NCBI RefSeq assembly: GCF_004379255.2
Contig: NC_056038.1
Location: forward strand, 29,438,061-29,502,060
DNA: 64,000 nucleotides
Origin: Salvia splendens
Taxonomy: Eukaryota; Streptophyta; Magnoliopsida; Lamiales; Lamiaceae
Direction: 5' to 3'
Position 1 is the stretch's first letter. Each line of letters starts with the position of its first letter. The notes beneath the pieces are model-generated. The model was not told where the DNA came from. It searched no databases and worked only from the letters and a program-made list of their open reading frames with translations. Below, in pieces: positions 51,547 through 63,691 of this stretch. A program made the translations under genes and the position numbers.

Positions 51547-54490
51547 ATGGGAAAGAAGAAAATGGGCGAAGAAAAAAATCCCAGCGAGAAACCTACTTCA
51601 AACCGCAGAGAGAGAAGAAACCCCAAATCGCAGTCGACAATGGAAGAGCAGCCACTGATCCCGCAACCACCGGAGCCGACTCCTCAGGCTCCGACGATGG
51701 TTTTTTGGACGTAATGACGGAGTTCCTTCGACAGCAGAACCCAAGTTGAGATTGGGTGGCTGAGTTGGCCGGTTTAAGCCGAATCGGGTACAAATGGAGC
51801 ATGACCGGAGAAACCCCAACAGTACCTACATCAGAACCGAATGTGCAACCCACAACACAACCACCCACTTCCATTCCGACTTCATCAATAATTGCGCTAG
51901 AAAGGAAACCTCCCTCGGTGACCGAACCCTCGGAATCCGCCCAACTCCCCATCGAATCGACTCAATGGATGTTGACCCCATCTCTGCCTATTACGACTCC
52001 GAACCAGAGGAAGGGAGGCGAGAAGAAGAGAAGAAGAAAGAGAAAAGAGCCAGAAGGGAGGCGATGAACCAGAGAAAACGCCGACAGCGGAGCCCATTCC
52101 TCAAGAAACGGCGAGGGAGGGAAGAGATAGATTTAAATGAGACGGCCAGAAAGCAGGGCCAAATGATTGATGAAGAATTTCAGGCTGTTCTGGATGAGGT
52201 AAATCGGACGGAAGATGGTACCGCCAAGATGGCTGAGGGTCTAGACCTCGCATCAAGGGCAGTAGAAGAGAAGAGAGTAGAGAGAGAAGGAGAAAGACGA
52301 TGGAGAGAAAACTCAGAAGGCCCAGCCGAACGGCCAGTAGACGAAGTGGTGGGAGGCCAGACTAGAGAAGAAGGGACCGTGTCAACAACTTCCCAGACAG
52401 AGGCGGGGAAGAGTGATGTGCATATTGAGGAGGAGGAGGAAACAGTAGCAAGAACAGAGGTACCCGGCCCAGTGGCACCGCCAGTGAAACCAAGGCTGTC
52501 AAGAGGAAGTTGGTGTTGAAGGGTGACCCTAGGGCATAACAGAAGCTGAAGGGTGGGTCGCAAAGATGCTTAGGGAAGTGGGGGTATCCGGTAAAGCAAA
52601 GGTAAACACGGTGGTAGATCCGATGGAGATTTTAAGTGAAGAGGAAGGACCACTCCCACAAAACCTGGGGAGGGATCCTTACCCACTACTGATTTGGAGG
52701 ATACTGCGGTGGCAACCGAAGCGGTCTCCCAAACGCCGAGTGACCAGGGCGAAGAGACGACGCAGATGGCTGAGGGGACGGACCTCGCATCTGCACTAGC
52801 CGGTCACGTCGAGCTGAGAACTGAAGGTACTCGTATCAGTACTGAGACCCGACCCTCTGCCCAGACCAGCCTTCAACACACGCTGAGAAGGAACCGGAAG
52901 GCGAGCGAGATAGTGATGAGGACAGACACAGTGTGAGAGAGAAAACGGAAGGGGAAGGCCCCTATGAAGAAGAAGAAGCCCACCAACAAGAAGCCACATA
53001 TAGTGAACACTGGCATAGTCATTACTGAGTCAGTTCAGCGAGCCCAGGAACACCGGAGGGAACAGAGTGATAGCGAATACGCTGTTAGTGAAGAGTCAGA
53101 ATCGGACAGCGACATTTCCTTGGAGAATGAGGAGTACAGTGAGCAACAGCTCCCGCACGATCATCGGGAGCTAGTACATCCCCCGTAGAGAGTCTGACGG
53201 TACCGGCGCTGGACAGTGGACTTACTGATGATCTGGTAGAGGAGATGAAGTTATTCGACTCTAAGAAGCTACAAAAGGTTTTCGATAGCAAGGATGAAGG
53301 GAGTAAGCAAGTGAAGAGCGGAAAGGTACTTCGTATTTCTTCTTTAGATGAGTTAGGTGTTCGCGAGCAGTTTCTATCTTATTTGCATGCGTTAGGATTC
53401 GAATGGTTATTGGAGAATGGGAACCCGAATATCAGTGTTAGGCTAGCAAAGGAGTTCTTTACTATATTCAGATTTAGGGTCAACACACGGATTTGGACGA
53501 GGTTTCTATTAGCTTTCGGTTGTTTGGAGGGGAGATAAGCATGAATCTGATTGAATGGACAGTACGTTTGTGGATGTGTAGTATGGAGGAGGCGATAGGA
53601 TCGGAGTGAGGGCGGAGCAGGGAATGGGGAATTCCCTATAGACACGTACACTTCGAGCCCCAGGAGGCATGGGAGGAATTAACTCACTCGGCCGCTGGGG
53701 AAGTTGCATCCACTCTCTCTGCTCCATCCATTTCAATAACCCAATCCTACGCCTAGTACAACTCCACTTGGACTTCAATTTGCTGGGCAGTCGAACTCCG
53801 CTGTACGAACTCAATGACAGAGTTATACCTTCTTTGGTGCGCCAGCGCGGAAGGAAGTTACATCTGGGTTTTTGGACTGCTTACCAATGCCATCTAATTG
53901 CCACCCATCCAGCGAGAAATCTCACCCTCTGCCATATCTTGGGAGTGTTCGTCAGAAACAACATCATCATCACAGAGGCTGAAGGCTTATCCCCCAAATC
54001 ATGGTAGATCCCCTGGGTTGTTTGATACCCCATTCTTCGTCCGAACGAATGTTGTTTACATGAGGCAAGAAGTACCGCATTTTTACGCGATGGGTGAGGA
54101 AGCTATACCGACTGGGAGAACTACAGCAAGCCAGGGATCACAAGATCAAAGAACAGAGGCAGGAGAGATTAGAGAAGGTAGTAGTGGAGAGGGTGGGGAA
54201 GAGAATCGGCAAGCTAGGACGGAGTTAGCTCGCCTGACAAATGTGATGGAAGGGATTCTGAAGGAATTAGTGAAGGAAGGTTAGTACGAGGAGCTGGACC
54301 AAGTGGCCATGGAGGCCAGGATGATGAACCCAGGGTGCGAAGACAGAGGTAGCAGAACGAGAGGAAGAGGAAAGAAGGTGGTAACAGGGAACAAGTGGAA
54401 TCTGAGGAAGAACCATCTAGGAACGAGGAAGAGGATCTAGCAGAGCCACCTGCACCAGCCCTGCTCCGCGGAGGAGTAGGAGGAACATGT
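51547..54490 (+). pseudogene. Fragment D env-like ORF, decayed
   Basis: Homologous to 44031-47033. It starts MGKKKMGEE at 51547. Landmarks conserved with C: YYDSEPEE, EIDLNETARKQGQMIDEEF, MAEGLDLAS, RELVHPP, SLDELGVREQFL, LRLVQLHLDFNLLGS, KLHLGFWTAYQCHLIATHPA and FDTPFFVRTNVVYMRQ. Many frameshifts and stops (for example TAG at 53186 and TGA at 52517) scatter these over three frames. Confidence 0.82.
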
Positions 54491-54629
54491 GACCACCACC
54501 CCCCTTGACAAGTTAGTTTTTCTTTTCCTTTTAAGTTTTAGTTTTTCGTATTTCGTATTTTATGTTTTTTCGTATTTCGTATGTTATGTAGTTTAAGTTT
54601 GGTAGTATAATCTGTGTAGTATGTGAGCA

Positions 54630-55004
54630 AACCCTTTCATAACACTTAGCCTATACATAGTCTAAGTGTGAGAAGTAAAGGGTTTGCTATTTTTGGCGCA
54701 TGTGTTTCTGTGTATGTATTTTTATTTTTGAGTGCATGTTAGCTCACACTTAGTCCACTGCGTAGCCTAAGTGTGAGGAGTTTTGTATATATGTGCGTGT
54801 TTTGTTGGGTTCTGTTTAGGTTTTAAAATTCTCCCACTTAGCCTATTATATAGTCTAAGTGTGAGAAGTTTTAGTAGAAGCATGTGTGCTTGTTTGGTAT
54901 GTCTGTGTGTCAGCCATACTGGCCATTACCTTTTTCCATTTCACAGCCTTATCTGAGGGCAGACACTTGTGAAACGGGAGAGGGGATGCAATGGTCAATA
55001 TGAC
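54630..55004 (+). other. Conserved stem-loop cluster in fragment D
   Basis: Counterparts of the element C hairpins: GCAAACCCTTT/AAAGGGTTTGC enclosing CACTTAG/CTAAGTG; CTCACACTTAG/CTAAGTGTGAG; CCCACTTAG/CTAAGTGTG; and the large stem with CATACTGGCCATT and inner CCATTTCACA/TGTGAAACGG. In the last, one C-G pair of element C is T-A here. Confidence 0.7.
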
Positions 55005-55880
55005 ATGTATATATGTGTGGTATGTGTTATTGGTTGTCTAGGTCTAGTTTTTTTTATATATACGTGTTGATTGGGCTTAAAACTCAACTGCCCTCGAACT
55101 GACAGTGAGGGGAATTGAGGGAGATAAGACATGCTGGACAATGGAAACCACCCCCTTAGTATCTCTAGTCACTGTAGATGATGCAAGTATGAGAGAAAAA
55201 CTCATCATTAGAGCCGAACACAAAAGCCCTCTTAAACGTGAGTTAAAAGCCTAAAGTGGAACCACTTTCCACTCATCCAGAAAAGAAAAGAGTGGCTTGC
55301 CACAAGATGCCTAGGATAAAGTGACCGCGTGTAGCATACACTGAAGGCAAAGGAAACCCCCCCTAAAAAATAGAACCCTACTTTCGAGCCATATATACCC
55401 AGATATACCCATCAGCATGGGACTGTGTGTGGCAAGGCATAAGGCAAGGAGGCCAATGGCAGAAGGATATGCAAGAAAGAAACCAACTGAGCGAGAAATG
55501 GAGAAAGAAGCAAGGAGAAAATCGACCAGGAAGTCACTCCAGGTCCCAAAAAAAGGAATAAGGGTGGCGAAGCCACAAAAAAGGAAGAAGAAGAATGTGA
55601 AGAAAATGGTCGAAAATACTTGACCACAAAAAAATTGAGAAGGAACAAGGGTGGCGAAGCCACAAGACGCTACTGACCAGTTGGGAAGCAAAATCAGAAA
55701 AGGTCCAGCTAAGCAGAGGGTGACAGCAAAGAGCTGAGCCCACACAGTTTCCCTACATCGAAATTAAATTAGAGATTTTGAGCCTAGAGCCTCAGGAACA
55801 ACCAAACCCAAACACTATAAGCCGATATTAGCCCGTATAAGCTTTAAAGACACTGCGGTAGCCGCCACGTGAGATCTAAG
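55005..55880 (+). other. Fragment D 3'UTR tail
   Basis: Parallels 47499-48430 of element C, including GGTGGCGAAGCCACAA (near 55563 and 55650) and CACGTGAGATCTAAG, where it abruptly joins sequence from 35581. Confidence 0.7.
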
Positions 55881-56019
55881 AGATCGAGGGAAAAAGGTAT
55901 GTGATCTTTTATGCATCTAAGATATTGAATCAAGCTCAAAGGAATTATGATACCATGGAGAAGGAGATGCTAGTCGTGGTATATTCATTCGAGAAGTTTC
56001 GGCAGTACTTGTTGGGATC
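55881..56019 (+). pseudogene. RNase H fragment of element B, duplicated
   Basis: Identical in content to 35581-35719 ([16 protein letters not shown] ... QYLLGS). It is cut by the LTR at 56020 exactly as in copy 1, which shows that the flank was duplicated together with element C. Confidence 0.9.
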
Positions 56020-57526
56020 TGATAAGTCGTATTCGAGGCCTAGGTTACTGGTCAGTATGATGTGCGTAATTGAATTATATCTGCAAAAAACTAGTTGCTT
56101 AAGCGTGCAGGGTAAGCATTCTAGCCAGTAGGCAGAGTTTCAGACACTTCAAGTGAAAAGGGCGTCAGGACGATTACGTACTGACCAGTATACATGCAAA
56201 TATGGCTCGAGATGGAGAAGGAGGATAGCTGGGACTGCTCAATCACAATTAAGGGCAAAGAAGTCATCTCACCGCAAGGTCTTACCCTAAAAATCAAGGT
56301 AAGCCTCCCTATAAAAGGAAGCCACTTGGAGAGAGAAAAGAAAATTTATCATCATCATCATCACTTAGGTAGAATTCTCTCGGAGTTCAGTCCTTCAGCC
56401 CAGTCCAGAATCTCGTTTCTCGCCACTGCCATGGTCATTTGAAGATTTAGATGTTCCCGGAATTCCAGATCGTTCGTTCCAGCCAGCAGAACCGTAGTTA
56501 GAGATATCATCGCCCGGAGTGGCAAAACACTTTTACTCGCTTTCGTAGTTTAATTCACTTGCTTTCTTTACGTTGGATCTTTTGTTGCTTTTGGATATAT
56601 CTTCTATTTTGACGTACTTGTGGAAGATCCGAACGTGTTTATGCTATGAAGTTGATTTCCGTTTCGTATATTGTGTCATTTTCTTTTCCTTTCTATTCCG
56701 CCCTAGTTAGCTCAGATCTAAGCTTCTTTGTGTTTTTTAAGTGCTAGAAACTTTCCCTTTTCTTTGTTTCCATCAAAATTCCTTTAGTTAAGTGTGAAAC
56801 TGTTGATCGTGAGTGAATCGCTGCATGTGAAGTCTTGTTTGAGTTAGTTTTCGTTTTCCTGCTGATCAGTATGCGGAGTTGCATTTTCTGTGCTTGATTT
56901 AAGATTTGGTGTTCGTATTTGTGGATCTGTGTTCGCGAATTGATAAACTGTGTTTCCGTGTTGAATCTGGAATTGTTTTCTGATTTCAGTTGTGTTGCTG
57001 AAGAAGATGATGTCCTGTCAAATGTTGGGGACCACTTGCTTTTTAGATGCTTTTTGCTTTTTTTTTACTTTTTTGTCCTTTGCTTTTCGTTATAACCTGG
57101 AGATCTGTCAGCCCAGTCACCTTGACTACCACTAGCCTCTGAATATTCTGTCTAGCCCCAAAATAGAATCCCGTACCTTCCAAATATTTCCTGTTACAAA
57201 ATGTCTCCCTATTTCCACGTACACAGCTGCACCCCTACACTCCTTTCCCCATTCTAGTCAGTAGGAAATTACCTTTAAGTTCTTGCCTAGGTAGAGACTC
57301 AACCCGAGCGTGGTAGCTAACCAAACCATCCAGAATATCACCACAATAGTTTTAACGCACCATCTCTGTGGGATTCGGACCCTTACCACCACTATACTGA
57401 TCAGTAGAAGTGGGTTGAGGAATCTTTGAAACCAGGGTCTAGGTTAGTTAGGATCTCTATCCTGACCAGTAGGATATATCCTTGCTTGAACGACACCTAA
57501 GCACCCTGAGAAGAAGCATCGTTTCA
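56020..57526 (+). repeat. Element C copy 2, 5' LTR
   Basis: 1507 bp, matching 35720-37223 apart from scattered single-base indels and a few substitutions. TATAAAAG at 56310. PBS TGGCGCCATTGCCGGGGAT at 57529. Confidence 0.92.
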
Positions 57527-57635
57527 AATGGCGCCATTGCCGGGGATGGATGGCGTTACTAGTTACTTTTGTGTGTGATACTTTGGCGTATATATTGTGC
57601 ATAATCTTCTTTTCCTTTTCTTTCCATTTCAGTTT

Positions 57636-59845
57636 ATGAGAAGCAGTTCGGCTCCTGACCAGGGGAGACCGAAGATACTTCAGCGAGGGTCTATACTCGT
57701 AACCACTCGTTCTGGCTTGTCGACCACCTTGTCTGACCTAGGGGAGAGTAGTGACGAGGAGAAGGGCACCATAGAGGGACCGATACCAGAAGAGATACCA
57801 CTGTTGGAAGGCAACCCAAGGGAAATGGCCAACCAGGGAGATGAGGACCCGGAGATCGGGACGCTGAACGCGCATACTGAAGGAGAGCCCCCGCAAGCCA
57901 TAGTCGTTACTCCAGGCCAAACCGCCTGCGATGTGAAGCCTCATGTGATCGCAATCCTGCCTACATACTGTGGGAAGAGCTATGAAGGGCCGTATGAGTT
58001 TCTTCATGAGTTTTGGCAAAATTTGTAGGGCGCAGAGGAGACCGGCAGGAGCGACGGAGGATGATATAGGCTGAAGGCTTTGCCATTTGTGCTAAAAGGG
58101 AGGGCTAACACCTGGTCATGCGCCTGCCCCAACCTCATCGAGACTTGGGCCGATTTCAAGTCAGCATTTCCTCTGGGCGAGTTTTTTTCCGTCATCCAGA
58201 CAAGCGCGCTGAAGAGGGAAATAACTAATGTGAAGCAAGGGTATGATGAGCCTGAGTGATTATTGGGCAAGATACATGTGTCTTTTGGAATCGTGTCCCA
58301 ACCATCGCATGGCGGACATTGAAGTACATCATACTTTCTACGAAGGCATGAACGCGGGTAACAAGGACCTGGCAAATTCATCGTCGGGAGGAAGCTTCAC
58401 GCAATTGCGGGTTAGCGAAGCAATAGAGTCCTAAGGAAGCTACTGAATGCAAAGAAAGAGTATGACCATTCAAGGAAGGATATAACCGAGAGCGGGCTGT
58501 TGTTGCCTCGGTTACTGATCAGGAAAATACACTGGAGCAGAAAATGGATTTGAAAATGGATGAGCTGAAGAAGTCACTTCTGAGTGCGATCGAGGAAGAG
58601 CACTCCACCACCTCCCCCAGCTGGAATTACAAGGGTGCCAGAGCAGGGAAATCAAGGACCGAACTATGATCAGCCTAATGACTTCGGGAATATGGAGCAA
58701 GTTAATGCTGCGGGGTACTTCAACTCTAGTGGGCATTGGATTCAAGGTAGGCAACGGATGCACCATGGAGGGATCATCCAAACTTCCGATGGGGTAACGG
58801 AGCCAAAATCAGAACCAAGGTCAGAGCCAGTATAACCCCCATCCGAACCAAAACACTAACCGTGGACCAGCGAACCCAGACTACAAGCCCAACTGGTCAG
58901 GAAGAAACCAACATTCCCCAAAACCAAAACCCGAACCCTGTCTATGTGCACCCCACCAGAGAAACTTCCAAACTTCCAAAATCAGCCAAACCCAGGACCC
59001 CAAAACCATCAGAACCAAAATCAATTCCAAGGCCAGCACCAGAATCAATATCCTCAAGATCAGTACACCTCTCCTGCCCAGTATAACCAATACCCGCCTA
59101 ATCAAGGCCAGCAAACCTCCCAGAACTATCAACACCAAGGGCCAAGTCACTTCCAAAACTCGAGCAGGTCAAGGAGATCCGTTGAAGACATGATGGGTGA
59201 AATGCTAGCATCACAACAGAGCATCAAAGGAGAATTGCAATCCCATAATGAGGTCGTGCAGGGGATGCAAAACGCCCAGAAGGAACATAAGGCGAACATG
59301 GATATGATGAATAGGCAGTTAGCTCAACTAGCCAGTTCGGTGGGGTGATTTGAAGGGAAATGCAGGGAAACTCCCATCTACAGTCCAAATGCCCGAAAAG
59401 GCAAATGTGAGTAAGGTTACGTTGAGGTCGGGAACCACTTATGACGCGCCTCAACCGAAACAACCTGGTGGAGGATCTAATGGAACGAAGATAGGAGGTG
59501 ATACCATTTCAGTGGATGAATTAGGGAGAACTATGCCTCGGATGAAGGATCCATTCTTCTTGGATGATACACCAAGTTTACGAGGTGAACCCGACACCCT
59601 ACTGACCAGGAAGAAACCCCCTCAAGAGGTAGAACCCAGAATGGAGGCCCAGACCCAGGAACTACCCAAGAAAAACTCCAAGAAGGTTGCTGAAGAACCA
59701 GTAGAGGAAAAAAAAGGGGAGAAACCGTTCCCATTCCGATTTGTTACAAAGAGGAAGAAAGAGAACCCGGTTGACTACTTGTCGATTTTTGGGAAGTTGG
59801 ATGTCACCATACCATTCCTCCAAGCCGTGAAGCTACCCCCTCTCG
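57636..59845 (+). pseudogene. Element C copy 2 gag
   Basis: Starts MRSSSAPDQG at 57636. The frame is lost from about 58014 by one-base indels (extra G in TTTTGGCAAAA, missing bases near 58063, 58116, 58252, 58423 and others), regained in 58944-59340, lost again by an extra G at 59340-59346, then open from 59350 through the gag-protease boundary. The five-C run at 59836-59840 keeps gag and protease in one frame, showing the ancestral arrangement. Confidence 0.88.
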
Positions 59846-61134
59846 GGAAATTCATTAAGGACTTCATAGCCGGGAGAGCCCAGAAGGATGGCAAGATTAT
59901 GGTGGAAGGAATAGCGTCAGCAATAGTGCAAGAGAAGTTACCACCCAAGAGAGCCGATCCAGGTATGTTCACTTTGCCTATAACTATAGGAGATGTGAAG
60001 GTCAAACATGCAATGTGTGATTTGGGGGCGGTCCATAAATGTTATGCCATTGTCTATCTATAACCGATTGAAGGGAGTTAGATTGTCTAATACTAGGGTG
60101 TTGATCCAACTGGCTGATAGGTCGTGCATAAGTCCTGAGGGAGTTTTAGAAAACGTGTTAGTAAGAGTGCATGATTTTACCTATCCTGCTGATTTTTATG
60201 TGATCAAAATGAGTGAGCATGAAGCTAGGGAATCTAGTGGAGTGTTGTTAGGAAGGCCATTTTTGAGAACGGCTAAGACAATAGTAGACATGGCCGAGGG
60301 GACAATTTGCATTGATTTCCATGGAGAGAAATTTACTTTTGATATCAATGAAGCCATGAAGAACCGATTGATTCTGAAAATTTGTGTTATGTTGACGTGA
60401 TTGACCCCCTTGTTCAAGATTTTCTTGAGACCGAACTATTGCAGGAGAAACTCCAAGCATTAGATGTTTATGAGCAGGCTGACGTCGAAGCCGCTGCATG
60501 GTGTGAAATGATCAGTAGCCAAGGGTTGACTGATGAAGAACTAGAAGTAGCAATCAAGGAATTCTGTCAGAAATCGGAGTTCACTGGAGCCGCAGGGGTT
60601 CAGCTACCAGCCAGTATAGAAGAACCATCGAAGGGAGGTTTAGAAAAAGAAGGAGAGATTGAGAAAAACCCTCTACCCGAAGACACACTTCCACCTCAAG
60701 TTGAGCTGAAGAAGTTGCCACCAAATTTGAAGTATGCCTTCCTTGGAGAGGAGAACTCTTATCCAGTAATCATCAGTAGCAGCCTCACGAAAGAACAAGA
60801 GGCTAGGCTACTGACCGTGCTGAGCAAGAACAAGAAGGCAATTGGATGGAGTCTTACAGATTTAGTGGGGATTAGCCCCGACGTCTGCATGCACCACATT
60901 AGGTTGGAGGAAGGAGCGAAGGCACATCGAGATGCTCAAAGGAAGGTAAACCCTAACATGCAAGAAGAGATATTGAAGGAGATCTTGAAGTTGTTGTCGC
61001 TAGGGATTATCTATTCAGTACCGGATAGTGAGTGGGTCAGCCCGATCCACATGGTCCCAAAGAAGTCGGGCATCCAAGTAGTTCAGAATGAGAGGAATGA
61101 ACTAATCCCAACGAGGCTAGTCACGGGTTGGTGA
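59846..61134 (+). pseudogene. Element C copy 2 protease and RT N-terminus
   Basis: An extra G in GGGGGCGGTCC (near 60027) shifts the frame right at the DLGAS protease motif, and a lost A near 60362 (GAAGAACCG) shifts it again. From 60382 it is open to the shared TGA at 61132-61134. Confidence 0.88.
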
Positions 61135-63691
61135 ATGTGCATCGATTACCGTAAGCTGAACAATGCGACCAGGAAGGACCATTTTCCCCTGCCGTTCATC
61201 GACCAAATGTTGGAGAGATTAGCTGGGAAGAAGTTTTTCTGCTTCCTAGATGGGTACAGCGGGTATTTCCAAATTTACGTAGATCCTGAGGACCAGGACA
61301 AGACTACTTTCACTTGCCCGTTTGGAACCTATGCATACCGTCGCATGCCCTTCGGCCTGTGCAACGCTCCAGGTACATTTCAACGATGTATGATGAGCAT
61401 ATTTTCTGATTTGATTGAGGATTGCATAGAGATATTCATGGATGATTTTACAGTTTACGGAGGACTCGTTCGACTCTTGCCTTCACCATTTAGATATAGT
61501 TTTGGAGAGATGTCAAGCAAAGAGTTTGGTTTTGAACTTCGAAAAGTGCCATTTTATGGTCGCCGAAGGGATAGTTTTAGGACACGTGGTCTCAGAGAGA
61601 GGTATCCAAGTGGATCGAGCCAAGGTAGATGTTATATCCAAATTACCATTCCCTACTGATCAGAAGGGAATAAGGGGTTTTCTGGGGCACGCCGGATTTT
61701 ATCGAAGATTTATCAAGGATTTCTCCAAGATCGCCCAGCCCCTTACTAGATTACTTCAGAATGACGTGGAATTCATCTTTGATGAGCAATGCAAGGCTGC
61801 TTTCAACCTTCTCAAGGAAAAGTTGATATCCGCACCTATCATAAGGGCTCCTGACTGGAACCATCCGTTCGAAGTAATGTGCGACGCCAGCGATTTGCGG
61901 TAGGAGTCGTGCTGGGTCAAAGGATCGACGGGAAGAGGTACGTAATTTTTTATGCGTCCAAGACTTTAAATCAAGCCCAGCGGAATTACGATACCACTGA
62001 AAAGGAGATGCTGGCAGTGGTGTATTCTTTCGAGAAGTTCAGGCCATATTTGTTGGGATCCAAAGTCATAGTGTATACTGACCATGCGGCGATTAAGTAT
62101 CTGAGTGCCAAGAAGGAATCCAACCACGCTTGATCCGATGGGTACTCTTGCTACAAGAATTGACTGGGAGGTAGAAGATAAGCGAGGAGTCGAGAACAAA
62201 GTGGCGGACCATTTGAGCAGAATAGTGCAAGATGGAAACGGTGACGAAGTGCATGATAAATTTCCAGAGGAACATTTGTGTGAGGTGATTTTTGTGCCCA
62301 GAAAAATTGATTGGGAAGAAGTGTTCAAGCTTACTGGTCAGAATGATACAGCAAAAGGAAAAGAGAAGGTAGGGCAAGAGCCTTGGTACGCGGACCTGGC
62401 CAACTACCTGGTAACTGGAGAGCTTCCAGAAGTGCCAAGTGTTACCAAAGCCCAAAGAATGAAGATCAAGAGTGAAACGAAATACTACTTTTGGGACGAC
62501 CCCTATTTGTGGAGGATAGGGTCCGATCAAGTGATAAGGAGGTGCATTCCTGACTGGGATCAGCGGGATGTTTTGACCCACTGCCATTCGTTAGCATGCG
62601 GAGGACATTTCGGGTCCAAGAAGACGGCTAGGAAGATTTTGGATAGCGGCTTTTATTGGCCAACCCTCAACAAAGATGCGTACGAGTTTTGCAGAAGTTG
62701 TGAGCGTTGCCAACTGACCGGTGGAATATCTGCCCGGGATGAAATGCCACAGGTACCCGTAATAGTTTGCGAGTTATTCGACATATGGGGAATGGATTTC
62801 ATGGGGCCTTTCCCTTCATCCTATGGGAATCTGTATATCCTAGTTGTTGTAGACTACGTCTCCAAATGGGTGGAAGCCAAGGCCACAGGCACGTGTGAAG
62901 CCAAGGAAGTGGCCAAATTCTTGAAGAGTCATATCTTCAGCCGATTCGGTGTGCCCAGGGCGATCATATCCGATCAAGGTACACACTTCTGTAATCGCAC
63001 AATTGAAGCTTTAATGAAGAAATACGGTGTGCACCATAGACTATCCAGCCCTTACCATCCGCAAGCAAATGGTCAAGCAGAAATCTCTAACCGCGAAATA
63101 AAGAAAATTTTGGAGAAGACGGTGAACACTTCTAGGAAGGATTGGAGTGTAAGGTTAGAGGATGCTCTCTGGGCGTATCGAACAGCCTACAAGACTCCCA
63201 TAGGCATGTCCCCTTACCGGATTGTCTTTGGAAAGATGTGCCATTTACCAGTTGGAATCGAGCATCGAGCATACTGGGCAGTACAGAAAGTGAATATGGA
63301 TGCTACAGCCTGTGAAGAGGAAAGGAAGCTGCAACTGCAGGAGCTTGAGGAACTTAGATTGGAGTCATTCGATTCCGCCATGTGGTACAAAGAATGAACT
63401 AAATTATGGCATGATCGAAATCTGAGGACTAAGGAGCTCCATGTTGGCCAGAAAGTACTACTCTTCCAGTCAAGATTGAAGCTTATGCCAGGGAAACTCA
63501 AGTCCAAATGGACAGGACCTTACATCATAACTGCACTCCGGTCCAACGGGGCAGTAGAAATTTCAGGGAGTTTTTCTAACTCTGAACCTTTCATAGTAAA
63601 TGGGCATAGGTTGAAAATATTCAGGGATAATAGCGAGGTGGGTGTAGTGGATGAAATTCCACTACAGCCACTTACATCGGTTTCATACTGA
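61135..63691 (+). pseudogene. Element C copy 2 RT, RNase H and integrase
   Basis: RT is open through FMDDFTVYG. Then an extra G near 61461 shifts the frame, a lost T near 61895 (AGCGATTTGCGG) breaks RNase H after VMCDASD, and deletions near 62122-62160 break its end. From 62160 integrase is intact to the shared TGA at 63395-63397, and its C-terminal segment continues to 63691. Confidence 0.88.

Larger units (their letters stand above)
50143..55880 (+). mobile_element. Fragment D: 3' half of an Athila-like element (probably element B)
   Basis: Starts within integrase (AGAAGCCAAGG...), continues through integrase, spacer, env-like ORF and the hairpin 3'UTR, and stops at GAGATCTAAG (55880), before any 3' LTR. 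Divergence from C is of the same order as that of element B. If it is the rest of B, about 800 bp of RNase H/integrase are missing between 35719 and 50143. Confidence 0.7.

Noticed and set aside
50143..55880. Fragment D as an independent third element insertion
   Set aside because: It has no LTR or target duplication at either end, and its start and stop coincide with the truncated LTR and the duplication breakpoint, so a split and deleted element B is more economical.
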